DNA of 64,000 nucleotides from NCBI GenBank assembly GCA_013399895.1, contig VXBA01000674.1:62931-126930 (forward strand). The letters are read 5' to 3'. The stretch's first letter is position 1. Every line of letters begins with the position of its first letter. Shown here piece after piece: positions 12,200 to 25,240 of this stretch. The stretch is from Serilophus lunatus. Its lineage: Eukaryota; Chordata; Aves; Passeriformes; Eurylaimidae. A model generated the notes under the pieces. It saw nothing but the letters and a program-made list of their open reading frames with translations, did not search any database and was not told the DNA's origin. Made by a program: the position numbers and the translations under genes.

Positions 12200-15100
12200 A
12201 AGAGAAATTGAATGTCAAGCCTGCGTCCAGCATCAGACTCGCAAACTCTGCATGTGACAGAAGGCAAGTTCCTGGCCCTGTGGGTCAGTGCAGGGAAGGC
12301 AGGGATTCAGGATCTGCTGATCTGCTTGCTAGTCTGTGGGCTCAGCTGTATGATCAAGGTATTGCGACAAGTTGCTAGTGTTGCATTTACACTTGACTTT
12401 AGAGCACAGATATGCTGTCTGCAGAACCTTAGACCTTGAATGTTTTGCTGCAGTTTTATGGGCATATTTTGTCTTTAGGACTTAAAAAATGTGGTTTTTT
12501 TCCTTTTCTTTTTTTTGGTCGAGAACAAAGTCCTCCAGAATGACTGCAAAATCTCTGTTTACTCACTTGCAACATGTGGGTCATAAACATTTCAGGTACT
12601 GTATTACTGCTGGGAATCAGAGGTTATTGATATATGTGAATTTAAAAAAAGTCTTTGAATTCTGAAAATTGTGTAGCTGAATTGGCAGGGATGGTTATCT
12701 ACATCAAGAATACTTTTATTTGCAGTGAGCTTAGGCAACAGCAATTGTTGCATTGTGACCATGGTATTCGGTCTTTGGAGGGCTCAGCTTGTGACTGTGA
12801 ATCACCACTGTAATGCCTGTATCAATAAAATGCTGTGTATTTACCAGCCCAATAGTGTGCTGATCGTCTGGACCCATAAATCATCATTTAAGTCTTCTTG
12901 AAAGACCAGAGTTTTAAAGAAGATCATGAAGCATTTCTAAAAATGAATAATATTTATTTTAAAAAACCCAGTAAATTAGAACACTTGATAAGGTATTAAA
13001 ATATGCTGTATGAAATTCTGGTGTGGTTGGTTAACAGAGTTAAAACTAGTGGATTCTTACTGTACCCAAATTGAGTTTAGTTTGCAAGATATTCCTGGTC
13101 CTGCTTCTGAATATTAAAAATTCAGCATTTGTCACAAAACCACTTCAGCTCAGTTCAACACACCTGGGTGCATGCCACAGTGGGATTATCTCTGATCTAA
13201 TCATTAGGGAAAGTGGTCTTTTCAGGTCAGGACTGAGGTCATGATTAGATTGTAGATAGGAAATTATTCCTCCTCTCTCCGAAGCATGCTTATTTACAGT
13301 ATCAGGTGGTGTTCACTCATGTCTTCTTATTTCATCATTGAAATGCTAACACTCATTCATCAGTGTCACTGATTCTCCATTTGTATATGGGAGCTTTATA
13401 TTCTCAAATAGGCGTTGCAATATCATTTTCAAAGATATACCTTCCTTAATACATTTAGGTAGCTCTATGTATTTATTTAGGTCAATGGCTTCAGTGGGCA
13501 TTAAGTTTTAATCCATAATAGTAATATTGGACCTTTGTATTTAGCTTGTTATTAGTAAAGCCATGAAGCACATACGTAATGCTCTGAGCAATTGTAAAAC
13601 ATAAATAAAACACAAATTCTTATCTTTGCATTGAAATATTGAATGTTCAAATGTCATAAAGCTCCACATACCAAGGATGCTCCAACAGTGTGAATTAACT
13701 GCTTGTCTACTATGCTTTCTGGTTTATATCATCTCTTAGCCTTTTCAGCAAATAATTGGTGAAAGTGCATATATTTAACAAGGACAGCATTCTCATTAAA
13801 AATGGGATGAATATTTTGAGATAAAATATTGGAAACAAGGTAAAACACAGCACAAGGTAATAACTGTCAAATCTTTTTATCCTGTCTCCTTGCTATACAG
13901 AAATATCTGGATATAAATATCCAGAGGCTGTGTCTCTCACAGCTCCTCCAGACTATTCCATCAAAAGTAGATGTAGTTAAACTCAGCTCTTTGAAAGTCC
14001 CATAGTACCAGCTTGGTGATTCCCACCTCAGGATTCCAAATCTACTGCAAATGCTAGTGCCAAGATGGATGTGACAGGGAGACAGGTTTTATTGTATTTC
14101 TTCCACTGGCCTACACATCTGCATGTAGAAAATAACCAACTTTCTCTGGCATTTCAAAATTTTAAGGCTTGGTAGAGGGGTCAAATTACATTAGATTCCA
14201 AGCTCTCACACGAGATTATTCTCTAGCAACTACCTTTGTAGAGAGACATTTCAAAAAGTGAGTAGTTCCAGGGAAAACAAGAACTTGTGTGTAATGGAAG
14301 CTGGATGTGTGGATAATGGCAAAAGTTATTAAAACTCTGGCTAAAAATAGTAAGAATACAAGAAGAACAGGGCTCTTTTCAATGATGTCCATAAAAAAAG
14401 GAAGATAAGTTGGTAGAGGACACGGTAGAGCATAGATGAGTGCACTGTGACTCCTCAAACGCTAAGCTCATTTTCTAGACATACTTAGTGGTCCTTGGAG
14501 AGAAATAAGCACTGCTAGGGCATGACTGGTGTCACCCTAAGGCTGACATCTAAGTTTGTATTAGTGAAGCCTCTGTTCCTCTCCATTGACTGGAAAATAG
14601 GAGTCTACCTGATGCATCAGGCACAGACACCTACTTTATAAACAACCAGAAATAGGTGAGGTGATCTGTGCCCTGACTGTACTGGAGACATGCTGCATGG
14701 TTTTCATCCATTGCACAACATCTGATTGTGAATGGAGGATATGGAAGAGTTATTTTGTGCTGGTAAATGAAAAAGGAGAGAAACCCTCCACATAAGGCCA
14801 GGTGGGTTTTCACAATATTTGTAATACAGCAGCATGAACTTCCCAACAAACAGTGCAGTTTATTCTCTTTCAAATGACATCAAAGAGATTTTGCTGCTGC
14901 ATCTGATGAGGGAGGGAACAGAGTTGTGACCAGCATATCTGTTTTTGAGCCCTTATTAACTTCATTTTGGAACAATTGAAGAGCAGAATGTAGGTGCTGC
15001 TGGAAAAATAAATCCTTCATGTTGCACATGTATCTTTGCATTAGTCCTGCTCTCATATGAGTGGCAATGTGTGTGTTAAACGCTATGCTTTTTCTTGGTC

Positions 15101-15514
15101 AAAAACAGCAATGCGACTCACATGTCCTCCTCAGGTACCATGCACACCTAAGGGAAAACATATTCCAGTTTTGTCATCCAAATCAGAAAAAATATTTTTT
15201 AAAGCTGGCAGAAAAAAGTATGTTCTTGTCTTGTGAGTGTACAGTAGTTTGAAAGGCATTTGATAACTGGAGACTTGTTTTTCTTCCTTCCCCAATCTCT
15301 AGTTTCTGTAATTGATTTTCTGCTCACATGTAGCTTGGGCTCATCTGCACCAGTGTCAGCAGTAAGCACTTAGAGCAGCATGGCTGCAGTGCCACTGAAA
15401 GCCTTCCTGGGGCTCATTCCTGACATCGCAACAATACAATGCACTGAGTAGGGAGCCGCTGGCATTTCAAAGGTGTTCAATTGCCTTAATTTTCATTGCT
15501 TGTGATCGTTTGCT
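12200..15514. other. Unique AT-rich non-coding DNA
   Basis: No gene or repeat is recognised. One small perfect palindrome is present at 13906-13925 (TCTGGATAT, AA, ATATCCAGA). Open frames reach only about 80 codons and look random. Confidence 0.5.
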
Positions 15515-15533
15515 AAAAAAAAAAAAAAAAAAA
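15515..15533. repeat. A19 homopolymer
   Basis: An uninterrupted run of 19 A followed by 'GAAACAAAGAAAAAATCC'. No retrotransposed gene body is recognisable upstream, so I do not call it a retrocopy tail. Confidence 0.9.
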
Positions 15534-18500
15534 GAAACAAAGAAAAAATCCAAACCATTCTATTTTGCAGTAGGAAAATCAAGTCAAACCATACGTTCCT
15601 GGGGTACTTGGATTAGAAGCTATGCCTCTCTTTGTTTATAGACACATATACAGCTTTTTCGACATTTAATACTATTGCTTCTTAAGTAGTGTTCCAAAGG
15701 AAGGCTCTGTAATCAGGCAGCACAGTTTGGTTTGTATTTAAGAATGGGGAAGAGTCTTGCACTCAGTTGTAATATCTCCTAAATATTGTCAAGGGTAGTC
15801 TCTTTATCCTTATTGTACAAAGCAAAAATCAATCATCAAATTTTATAGTCAAAGACTTTTGAATCAGACTAGCATTAATAGAATTATTATTATAATTAAA
15901 TAGAATGATTAAATATTAAATAGAATTATTCTTCTGTACAGAATAGACAGATACGATGTGGAATGATTTGGTACAACATATTTTTAAAGTTGAATCTGGT
16001 AAGATTTAAAACTATATGAGGCTAAGCAGACCCACGTTCTGAGAAATGCAAACTCTATATATGAAGCTGTAGCCAGCTGATATACTGTGGAATTTACATT
16101 CTTTTTTTTCTGTCTTTAGTACAACCACTGCATGACAAATGCTTGCACACTGCAGAAATTAGGACCATTTAAATATTTAGCTACCTTATACTTTCTTTGA
16201 TATTTCTCTGCCTGGGACTCCTGTACCTGGAGGCATATGCTTCCAGAGTCATGTCTTCTTTTTCACCACACAGTTTGTACATTCTTGTGCACATAGTTAC
16301 TGAGCTGGAGAAATAACTGGTGGTATAGCTGCTTGACTTGAAACTTTTGATTGCTTCAACAGAAACTGCAGGCACAGTGAAATCTAATGTGGGTCTTAGG
16401 GTCACTGAACGTTCATTTATTTTCAGGTTTGTTTGGGCCAGGTATGTACTGGAGAGCATAACCACAGGTGTAAAAGTCAGGGGAAGGTAAAGTTACCTTG
16501 ATCCCAGGCCATTCAGGTGTTGTTTGCAACTACCCCATTTGCAAACACATTGAGAATAGTTTGTTATCTCTGGAGACCACTTGAACTGTGTACTTCCCAC
16601 AGGGATCAGCAGGCAAGGGAGCATCTGTAGCACTCATGCTGCTTAAAGGTGGTTCAGGATCCCAGCCCCATGGCGTGGCATAACAGGTACATGTGGGACA
16701 TGTGAATTGACACGTTCTCTGCCATATCATCCCAAAGCTATGATCCTCTGCACTGGAAGCAGCCTGTGATTTCTGCCTTTTTAAAGTCTAGGACTTTGTT
16801 TGGAAGGGAGAAGGTAAAGCTAATGATACGTATTTAAGACATGATGTGAGCTAGGCAAAAGTTTTAACCTGACATGATTATTTCATGTAGAGGCAACCAA
16901 AGATTGAGAGAGAGGGTTAAAACATCAAAAACTGTGATTTCCCAGTGGAAAAGAAAAAAATCTGTGAGTGAAACATACTTCTCAGTGTGAAGCTTTTCAT
17001 TAAGAGATTGGTGTGGCATGATATGAAAAAGAAATCAAGGGTTACACTTTTCCTAAGAAACGGGGAGATTTTTTTAATGCTAAGGCACTTACAACTCGAT
17101 TTTCCACTGTAAAAGTCAAGGCTTGATTATAGTTCCTGCATTATTATTTACAGTTTAGCAGTTATACATGCCACGTCCTTGGCTGTGGCATTGCAGTTTG
17201 CACCATCTATGTCTGCTTCCTAAATTTATTGATCTCATTAGAAGATAAAAATGACAAAGATAGCTCATAATACTTCTGAGAAATGTAAAACCATTAGCAG
17301 GTCATTGTCAAAGTTATAACATGTCCTTTTAAGCTGCTTAGCAAACTGGTGGCAGCCTATGATACAGGGATTAACCTGTGCCAGGAGTGACTGAGTGGAT
17401 CGCAGTGGATGGTTAATATTCAGCCTGCCTACAAAGCTTTGAAGCTGCCTCACAAAATGATACAACAAAGCGATAAACAGAAATACATTAAAACAAAGGG
17501 AACAGAAATTTTCTTTTGCTGTCCTTTATCTTTGTCTCTGACACATAAGATGCAGTATGAGTGTTAGAGCTTCAGTCTGGAATGAGAGTTGCCTTTTTTT
17601 ATGTTTGTTTTGTTTGTTTGTTTGTTTGTTGGGTTATGCTTCTCAGGAAAGGAGCCTCTTAAGCTTTGCTCTCTGAGTGCAGGCTGTCCTTGACAAAGAC
17701 CCTAAGCCAGCTTTTCCTGAAGTGAGACCTTGAAGATGCTATTCTAGACCATGTTTAGTGCAGAGTTTTAATAATGAGTATTTCAAACACACAGTGCACA
17801 GCTGTATTTTGAAATCAGAATTTGTTGCCTCAGGCATAGCCCATTCCATGTTGCCCAGTATGCCCGACAGTGCAATGGCCATCATAAGACTTGCAATCTT
17901 TTTCTGTGGGAGACTATACACCTGCATTGTTCTTATTGTTTACATTTCTTTCCTTAGAGAAATGGCTGTAAGTACTGGCTGATTGCTTATGGAACTGTTT
18001 GGGTTTACAGAGAACTTTGTTAAACTGGCAGTCCGCATACTGCTGTATAAGATTTGGGCTAGAGGCCTGAGTTTTCTGCACTGGCTCCCAGGGATAGGAG
18101 CAGGATATGTGATTAAGCGGGGGAAAATGTAGGCAGAAAGGCTGGTCCTTAATGGATGTTTTCAGCATCTCACCTGACTCTTCACTCACAGCAGAGGGCA
18201 TAGCATTAGTGAGATTCAGACACAGTTCTTGCCAAATCTCTTTGAGGGTGGATTGGACACGCACAGGTGGGCTCAGAAAAGACAAGTAGGATGGAGAAGA
18301 GAGAGAATAGAAACCTAAGTCCCTGTTCGTTGTGGCTGAGCATCATGTGACCTGATTTACACCAATGCATTATTCTCTTTTAGGAGCAATTTATATGCAC
18401 ATTCCAGTAACAAGTAAACAGGCATTAGGGAAATGATAAATTAGCCTAGACAACAGTTTACAGATTACACATGAGAGAATGAGGATAATAGCATTATTAA

Positions 18501-19390
18501 TCATTTCAGTTATTCATTCCATTTTTAACCTATTAATGACTATTTGTGTATTTTATCTATCATGAAGTCAGAACTACCAGGAAGGGACCCTTGATCACTG
18601 GTATACAAACCTCTCCCAACAAAACTCATTTCTAATTTTCTTTTTCTATGTACATAACAGTAATGTTAATTTAATGCAACTGTATACAATTATAAATTAG
18701 GTGTGATACTGTTCTATTATTGACATCATCAGAGTAGTTTTTGGTTAAGTGATGAAATGAAAATACTCAGAAAGCTTCATAACATGTTGTATAAATATTA
18801 TTGTGTATGGGCATTCTCAACCATTAATTGCCCTATCATTGAAGCCTGGACTGCTAACATTTGATTGCAATAGAACCATTGTCTTCCACTTGATTTAACA
18901 AAACAATCTTTAAAGTTTAAAGAGATATTTTCCCAGTCGTGGATCTTGTAAATGGTTTTATGGAATCTGTCAAAAATGCTAATATCTTTAATAAAGTTGT
19001 GTAAGGAAAACTGAATCAATTTCCTAGAGATTTCTGAGCTTTAAGACAACATTTTTTTGATTCTAATTCAGATTGAGAAAAAACCCCAAACGTACAAAAA
19101 TATAAATTCTCCTGTTCAAGACTAAGTTCTAGTGACTGTTGCTTTGAAAGTCTTTGCCTTTTTCTCACCTCTAGCCATGGGATAGAGAGAATTCATTCTA
19201 AAAGCATTCATTCTAAGAGCAGTCTCCGAGCCTGACTTAGCTGGGGCCATGCAAAAAGCTGTTGGCCATTGATTTTAATACCATTCCCATTGTTGGTGAT
19301 CCAGAGCTATGAGTATTTCCCATGATTTTCTATCCCACAATCCTGTAATCCTTTTGCTGAATATTCTTACTTCTGAAGGATTAAGGCAAA
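15534..19390. other. Unique non-coding DNA with minor tandem structure
   Basis: At 15875-15930 an AT-rich motif close to TTAAATAGAATTATT occurs three times at about 20-base spacing. A (TTTG)n tract is listed separately. Two adjacent minus-strand open frames (16181-16465 and 16530-16730) and one of 123 codons (17914-18285) have no recognisable domains. I cannot name a gene here. Confidence 0.45.
17603..17631. repeat. (TTTG)n simple repeat
   Basis: About seven units of TTTG with one shortened unit near the left end. It follows a T7 run. Confidence 0.9.
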
Positions 19391-19660
19391 CTCGAAAGGT
19401 TGCAGAAAAGAAGAGCAAGAACAATTGAAAGTCTAAAAATCCTGCCTGACATTGAGAGATTAAAGAAGATCAGTGTACTTAGATTATCTGAGAGGAGGTT
19501 AAGAGGTGGCTTGATCATGGTCTCAAATCCAAAGTTGAGAAACTGTTTTCCAATACATGGGGAATCTCTAATTTAGCAGACAAAAGCCATAGCAAGATCC
19601 CATGATTGAATGCTTAATCTGGACAAGTTTACACAAGATGTAGCACAGATGAGACTGTAA
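19391..19660 (+). repeat. Old CR1-like LINE coding fragment
   Basis: From 19391 the plus frame stays open for about 60 codons and reads L-E-R-L-Q-K-R-R-A-R-T, then S-E-R-R-L-R-G-G-L-I. The second block matches the conserved C-terminal CR1 motif L-E-K-R-R-L-R-G-D-L-I, and the first matches the 'VQRRATRMVKGLE' region just upstream of it. A stop follows at about 19575, after which 'ATGCTTAATCTGGACAAGTT' resembles the L-x-L-D-K-F segment. Divergence is much greater than in the 41-kb and 53-kb CR1 copies, so this is an older subfamily. Confidence 0.55.
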
Positions 19661-20224
19661 CAGCTAAAACAGTTGTTTTTTTTAAAGATACTGTTGGAGT
19701 CTCAGTAATTTTAAGATTTTAACACATACCTTTGGTAAAAACTCTCCTACTTTGACCAGAAATTAGTGGGTTTATGAAGAAAGTCCCTGAATAAAATACT
19801 GTAGGTATATGTGGTGGCCAAAGGCAACCTATACAATCATAATTTCAGAGTTTATTAATTCTTTGGTAATGAACATTCTCTACTACTACATAAAATAGAC
19901 CCATATAGCATACCATAATTAGTAGTTTTCTAGCCTTAATGTCATTATTCAGAAGCTCTGCAAGTTGTTTTTGTACCTCTGTGTGCTTAGCCCAAAGAAA
20001 AGTAAAGCGAGTTAACATCAAAAGGTATTTTTAGCCTTTCTGAAAGCTTCTTATGCCAATCCCTAAAAAGAAACAAGAATTTTCTCCAAAAATGCAAATG
20101 CTCTGTCTAGAATTGAGAGTATCGTTTTAACTGCTTCATCATTTTGTGTCACTCTCTACATATAGTAAGTGCAGCATGACAGTTTCTAAGAGACAATCGG
20201 GGACTTTTCCAATAACCACATATT

Positions 20225-20410
20225 TCATAATACATGCATTTTTGAGGCATGAGGCTTCATGTGTTCCAAGCACTTAGCAATCATTAGCTAATGCTCACAG
20301 CACATCTGTGGAATAGGTAATATAGTATTAGAAAGGCAGGCGGTCCCCAAGACCACATAAAACCTTGCTAGAGGAGAAAGGAACAGAGGTTGGTGTCTTC
20401 TGATTTCCAA
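20225..20410 (+). repeat. Ancient SINE/LINE 3' domain
   Basis: 'CCAAGCACTTAGCAATCATT', 'AGCTAATGCTCACAGCACAT', 'CTGTGGAATAGGTAATATAG', and later 'GTCCCCAAGACCACA' and 'TTGGTGTCTTCTGATT' follow in order the MIR/L2/AmnSINE tail (agcactttacaaacattagctaatcctcacaacacctctgtgaggtaggtaatatt…ggtcctctgac). This is the most complete of the three such tails in the window. The subfamily cannot be decided by eye. Confidence 0.6.
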
Positions 20411-22130
20411 ATGGCACATTCAAGTCTCCAAATCAAAATGTTGTGTTAGCTATATAACTATAAGGACACTGATTTTAGTACTATGTCCTATAATTCCATC
20501 TACTGCAATGGTTTTATTTGCCTCCTAAACTAATACAAAGATTAATGCTGTGACACTCTACATAATTTGTCAAGTTCAGCAACATTAGCCTCTGTAGTTA
20601 TTATGAGGGTTTGACCTTATGAACTAGTCCTGAAATTAAATCACTACATGAAAAGTATGTTTCATTAAAAATGACCGTGAAGTGGAAGTGGCACTACTTA
20701 TTTTCAAAGTTTGCCTCTATTTTACAGTACAATGTCATTATGATATGTCAGTAAAGTCCACGGAGCAGAAGGGGCTAGATTCTTTCTCTGCCAGGTACAG
20801 TCCTTACTGCTATTACAATGCTTTATGAAAGACACCACTTAAGAAACTGATACTGGGACAGGATAAATAAAATTTATGAAAGACCTTCAAGACGATTTGG
20901 AGTCCATTCTGTCCATTCTGTGTGCAGAATGAAAGAATATGTGTTTTCCATAGAGGAATAGCCTTTCAGAAGGGATTCCTTTGACTATGGGGCCCAATGC
21001 CTACCTATAGATTTTCTCCCCACTCCTTAACCCTGCATGTCTGGCAAAAGCATCTTGAAGGCACATGTAGCTGCTGTGATAGCAATGCAGAGTCCAACCA
21101 ATTAAACCTTATTCATTGGTAAGTCTCATGCATGACAGATTTGAAGCAGGAACTGATGGTCACCTATCTCATCCATAAACTTTCCAGTGACATGTTTTTT
21201 ATCATGTTTTCCATGAATTTGTGAAAGCAATTGGTAAGGCAAATATAAAGAAGATGGCTCAGATAAAAATGTGGCTGAAGGAAACCACATGTTCAAAACC
21301 TGACCTTCTGTCTCGATTTATGTTGTCCCAAGTTTTGAGCACCATCAGGCATAGCTTCTGGACTTCCTTGCTCCTAGGGATTGTCACTGTACCTTGATTC
21401 GTTGAAAACTGCAATGGACAAAGGGGAAAATGGGAGGATTGCCAAACTCTCACAGTTTATCAAAAATATATACTAGTATATTTCAGAGATGGATGATGAG
21501 ATTAATAACCTCTCACCTGGTCTTCTGAATTTTCATTCTGACCACTTCAGATGGAGACTAACCCAAAAAATCTAAGAAAATGCAAATTCTACTGGGCTGA
21601 CAATATGTATTTTGAATTACAAAAGGAAAAACATTATCTCAAAAAGGACCAGTTTTCCTTTTTTTTTTTTTTTTTTCTGGCATAAGACATGCAAATGTGG
21701 GAGGGAGAAAATATCCCGCTCAAAAGAAGAGTCTTGGGAAGTCAGCAACATAAAAAAGAAAAGTTTCTTGAAAAAACAACAACCCACCAATGCAAATTCA
21801 GTGCTTCACTACAAAAAATGTAGAGAAGGCAGCAATACAGATCTCTTTCATTTTTTCAATTTGCCCCATTCCAGATAACTTTTGGACAGCTACATGCCAC
21901 CTAGGCTCATCTCAAAGACTAAAGACATGTAGAGAAGCACCACCAGTTTAGCAAAATGTGATCTGAATTTCTGGTTCCTTGCTTCTCTGTGAGGACTAGT
22001 TAAAAGCGTAAGAAAACAGACCTGCATTTCCAGTAGAAATGAACCAGTGAAGTCCCTCAAAGTTATAAGTGAGGATCAGTTAACAAAAGTGAGCGGAAGA
22101 AATCTAGAAATAACATAGCTTTCAAATAAA
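20411..22130. other. Unique AT-rich non-coding DNA
   Basis: No gene or repeat is recognised apart from a T18 run at 21659-21676 and a short tandem duplication (TCCATTCTG twice) near 20905. An 88-codon open frame crosses the T run and has no similarity I know of. Confidence 0.5.
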
Positions 22131-22168
22131 ACTATTATTATTAGAAAAAACTATTACTATTAGAAAAA
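22131..22168. repeat. 19-bp direct tandem duplication
   Basis: ACTATTATTATTAGAAAAA is followed immediately by ACTATTACTATTAGAAAAA, with 18 of 19 positions identical. It is a small local duplication just left of the LTR-like element at 22256. Confidence 0.85.
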
Positions 22169-22316
22169 CACATATACTGGAAAGAACTGCAGAGGAATAT
22201 GATAATACTGACTGACCGTGTGACAGAACGTCAGATACAACTCAGTGATTAGAAGTGTAAAGTGGTTATACTAGTTTGAAATCAAACCAGTGGGAGATCG
22301 CAAGTCAGAATTATAA

Positions 22317-22322
22317 TTTAAT
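22317..22322 (-). promoter_or_regulatory. Polyadenylation signal of the minus-strand LTR
   Basis: ATTAAA on the minus strand, in an A/T-rich setting after a T-rich stretch. It lies about 60 bases before the LTR's 3' boundary, which is the usual position for the R/U5 junction signal. Confidence 0.4.
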
Positions 22323-22542
22323 GGAAAAAAAAATAAAATAAAAAGAAATAAATAAATGCAGTAGCACAAGAACACTGACAAAGTCAGATACACCCTGACA
22401 CTCTATGATAATAGCAGTCCAAGCAAAGCAGTTCCGTTGAAGCAGTGATCCTGTAAAAAGAAAAGGGTGAGAAAGTCCAATGGTAGCTCTTGTCCTCTGG
22501 GAGTCCAGTAGGTAAGCGCTCCTGTGGTGTTCAGAGTCTCAG

Positions 22543-22549
22543 CTTATAT
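22543..22549 (-). promoter_or_regulatory. TATA-like box of the minus-strand LTR
   Basis: The minus strand reads GATATAAGC. It sits about 300 bases from the 5' boundary of the proposed LTR and about 220 bases before its polyadenylation signal, a normal U3 promoter position. It is called by position and sequence only. Confidence 0.35.
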
Positions 22550-22854
22550 CCAGGATGGAATAGTTGGTTCCTCCCTCTGGCCGAAGCATCTCACAACGGG
22601 ATGGTGAGTCGTGTGATAAGGCCTGATGGGCCCATTAACAGCAGATAGTCCAGGAGGGAGTTATCTCTGAGTCATGGGGCGAGGCATTGATGGCCCATTA
22701 AGAAGATAGTACAGAGGGAGGAGGCGAGGAACACTGCCTCACCTGGTTTCAACAGCTCACGGACATGGTAATAGAATATACTTCAGCCTAGGACAGTGGT
22801 GTTAACGTTAGATACACAGTAATGACTTTCAGATAGGCTCTTAGCACTCAGAAG

Positions 22855-25240
22855 AAACATTTGAGTTCCCTGAAAACATCAACCTAGATCTCAATAGAGA
22901 TGAATTTAAGAAAGGTGGTCAAGTGTGTGGAACAGCTTCTGCATATGGAGTGATAAAGTAAGCTGTGGGTCTTTGGTGTGAAAAGAGGAAGTGATGGGAA
23001 TGCCTGAGATCATTAGGAGGGGGTGACGTGAATACAGAATAACACTTCTCATAACACTGGGCCTAGAAGGCATCAAATATCAACCACTGGATGGCAGGTT
23101 CAAAACAAAGACCAGATGTGTTAATTGAACTGTGCAGCTCATTAGTTCGTGGGTGCAAAAAAAGTTTAGACATGCATAGAAAGCTATTAGACATGTTAAT
23201 GAAATAAAAATCCATTGAGAACTATTAAAATATCTTCTTATCAGAAAGTCCCCGACAACACATCATGAAGGGATGAGTGAGCTAACCAAGTAACTACAAC
23301 TCTGTATTTGCCATGTTCTTTTGCTCTTCCTTAACTCTACTGCTGAAAATGAGATAAAAAGCTGTAAGGGCTCTTGATATCACACAGCAAAACTGTTCTC
23401 ATGTTGAAGGGTACTTTCTGATATTCTGTTTTGTAATCTATATGATATGCAAAGGCCACATATGAATGTGTGTGGTAGATGATGACAGTTGCGTGGCCAC
23501 AATGGGAGGATGCTCAGAGCAGGGCCACTGCTTCCCAGTCACAGCTTCCTCATTGTGCTCTTCAGTGCTAATGAACCTGAGAAAAGAGAGGGGAATTCAG
23601 ACTGTCTGTCTTTCTTACTCTATTCCAGTAAATTTATACCAAGAAATGCTAAAACTTATTTCTATGAAATTGTGAGACCAGGATTTTGTGGTTTGGCTAT
23701 GTTTTTTCCCCTCATCCTGATTTAATTTAACCAGGCAGTCAAATTTCAATAATCCTCATCATTTCTTAGCTCACTGTTTTATGCTAATGTTTATTCATGT
23801 TCTCCTGCTAGTACAATCCACCACTTTCCTTTCCTTAATGTGTTGGTACCAGTGTTTCAGGGATGATATAAAAAACCTGGAGGGAAACACGGTCATTTAC
23901 TCCTTCTTGTCTTGTTTGTTTGCTTCAGAAGTACTAGCACTGACACAAATAGACTTTCCTTGTGCATGGCAAGAGATAAGGTTGGGGTTTTCTGCTTTAT
24001 TTGTTCTGTACCACACATATTTTCCCCACCCACTCCCTCACTTGCTTTTATACAGGCTTACACACAGATGTACTTGTATACTATCAGGTTCAGAGAATTT
24101 CACTTAGCTTAGGAGAATGTGACCAATGTCTGGGATGAAATGTTTATATTTTCAGCACGTCATTTCCACCAATCTTACCATCACAGGTGGGTGTTTCTGG
24201 GAAGGGTGCTAATGCACCTATCACTCAGCATTTAGGACACTGAAATAGCATTAGTGAAAGTAGTGCTTATGAAGAGTTTGGGTGGGCCATGTTGTCACAA
24301 ACTATTTGCTGCCTGCTCAGTTTAGCCCCATTTTCAAAAGTGGAGAAGTGATTTAGCTAACAGGTGATGCAGTTGTATGTGTTTTTTAGTGCCTATTCCT
24401 TTCTTGAAAATGTCAGTATGGCTCATAGCTCTGTCTCATTGCTGTATCTTTGACTGCAAATTCTCATATGGGAAGCTGCACACAGATAATTTGAGTGATT
24501 TTATGAATAGAGGGATTTTTCTGAACCTGCTGCATTTTGTTCAAGCGTTGTCTCAAAGCTGTGTGTCTCTGCAGATAGATGAGTGCATCTGCAAGTTTCA
24601 AGATGTACATTTTCTGTGGGTGGAGTGCGATTAGTGTGGTGGGGTGAAAGAAGAGAAGAAGAAACAGTTTCTAGCATCAATAAAGTTTCTGGTGTCTCAT
24701 CAGTACTCATTCTCTTACAGGTTCTGCTTTTTAAACACTGACCTCAGGGGAAGTTCTGCAGGATGACTGGACATCTTGAGTCACTTGGGGTAAATTACTA
24801 CAGTCTCTTAGTTATCAGTTAAGTCCTTGTGTTCTGGTGAAATCAGTGGAGCTTGTTTTCACTGGTGTAGTATCTGAGCCATTAAGTTTAATGAATCGTT
24901 GCAAATAGTTTAATCTGCACTTGCAGGTGCTATTAAAACTTTTTTTTTTTTTGAACCAAGGGAATTTTTTTTACCTATGAAGATAAGTCTTTCTCAGTCA
25001 CAATGGTTTAAATATGGAGTGGTGGGATAGGGTTTGCTGATTAGAAAGCCTGATGCTGAATTCAATATTCCCTTCTGCTAAATTTACCTCCTCTAGGATT
25101 TAAGACTCTATGTTGCAGGAGATAAAACATAAGGCCCTGGTTAATTGCAAATAAATAGTTCACTCCTAAAGACTTTCCAGTAAATATATAATTCACGCAA
25201 GTATGTAGAGTAAGCAGGAGAACAACAAAAAGGCAAAAAA
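22855..25240. other. Unique non-coding DNA
   Basis: No gene is recognised. Open frames reach 108 codons (23781-24107, plus) and carry no known domain. The segment 24818-24885 faintly resembles the palindromic amniote repeat described at 28.4 kb ('TGGTGAAATCAGTGGAGC', then 'TTTTCACTGGTGTAG'), but is too weak to list separately. Confidence 0.45.

Larger units (their letters stand above)
22256..22850 (-). mobile_element. Probable solo LTR, minus strand (ERV1-like)
   Basis: A 595-bp block runs from TGTAAAG to TTAGCACTCA, giving TG…CA ends, and is bounded on both sides by GAAG (22252-22255 and 22851-22854), a candidate 4-bp target duplication. On the minus strand the parts fall in LTR order: a GC-richer U3, a TATA-like ATATAAG (22543-22549), about 220 bases, then ATTAAA (22317-22322) and a short U5. 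No internal retroviral genes lie on either side, so it would be a solo LTR. A 4-bp duplication fits ERV1-type integration. The boundaries rest on short matches and could be off. Confidence 0.55.

Noticed and set aside
15515..15533. Poly-A run as the tail of a processed pseudogene
   Set aside because: No AATAAA closely upstream and no recognisable gene-derived sequence before it.
16181..16730. Two adjacent minus-strand frames that could be exons of one gene
   Set aside because: The peptides look plausible at first sight but match no family I know. The 65-base gap between them lacks a convincing donor/acceptor pair, and no further exons are seen.
17914..18285. 123-codon minus-strand frame
   Set aside because: No domain or conserved motif, and an opposite-strand frame overlaps it (17758-17982).
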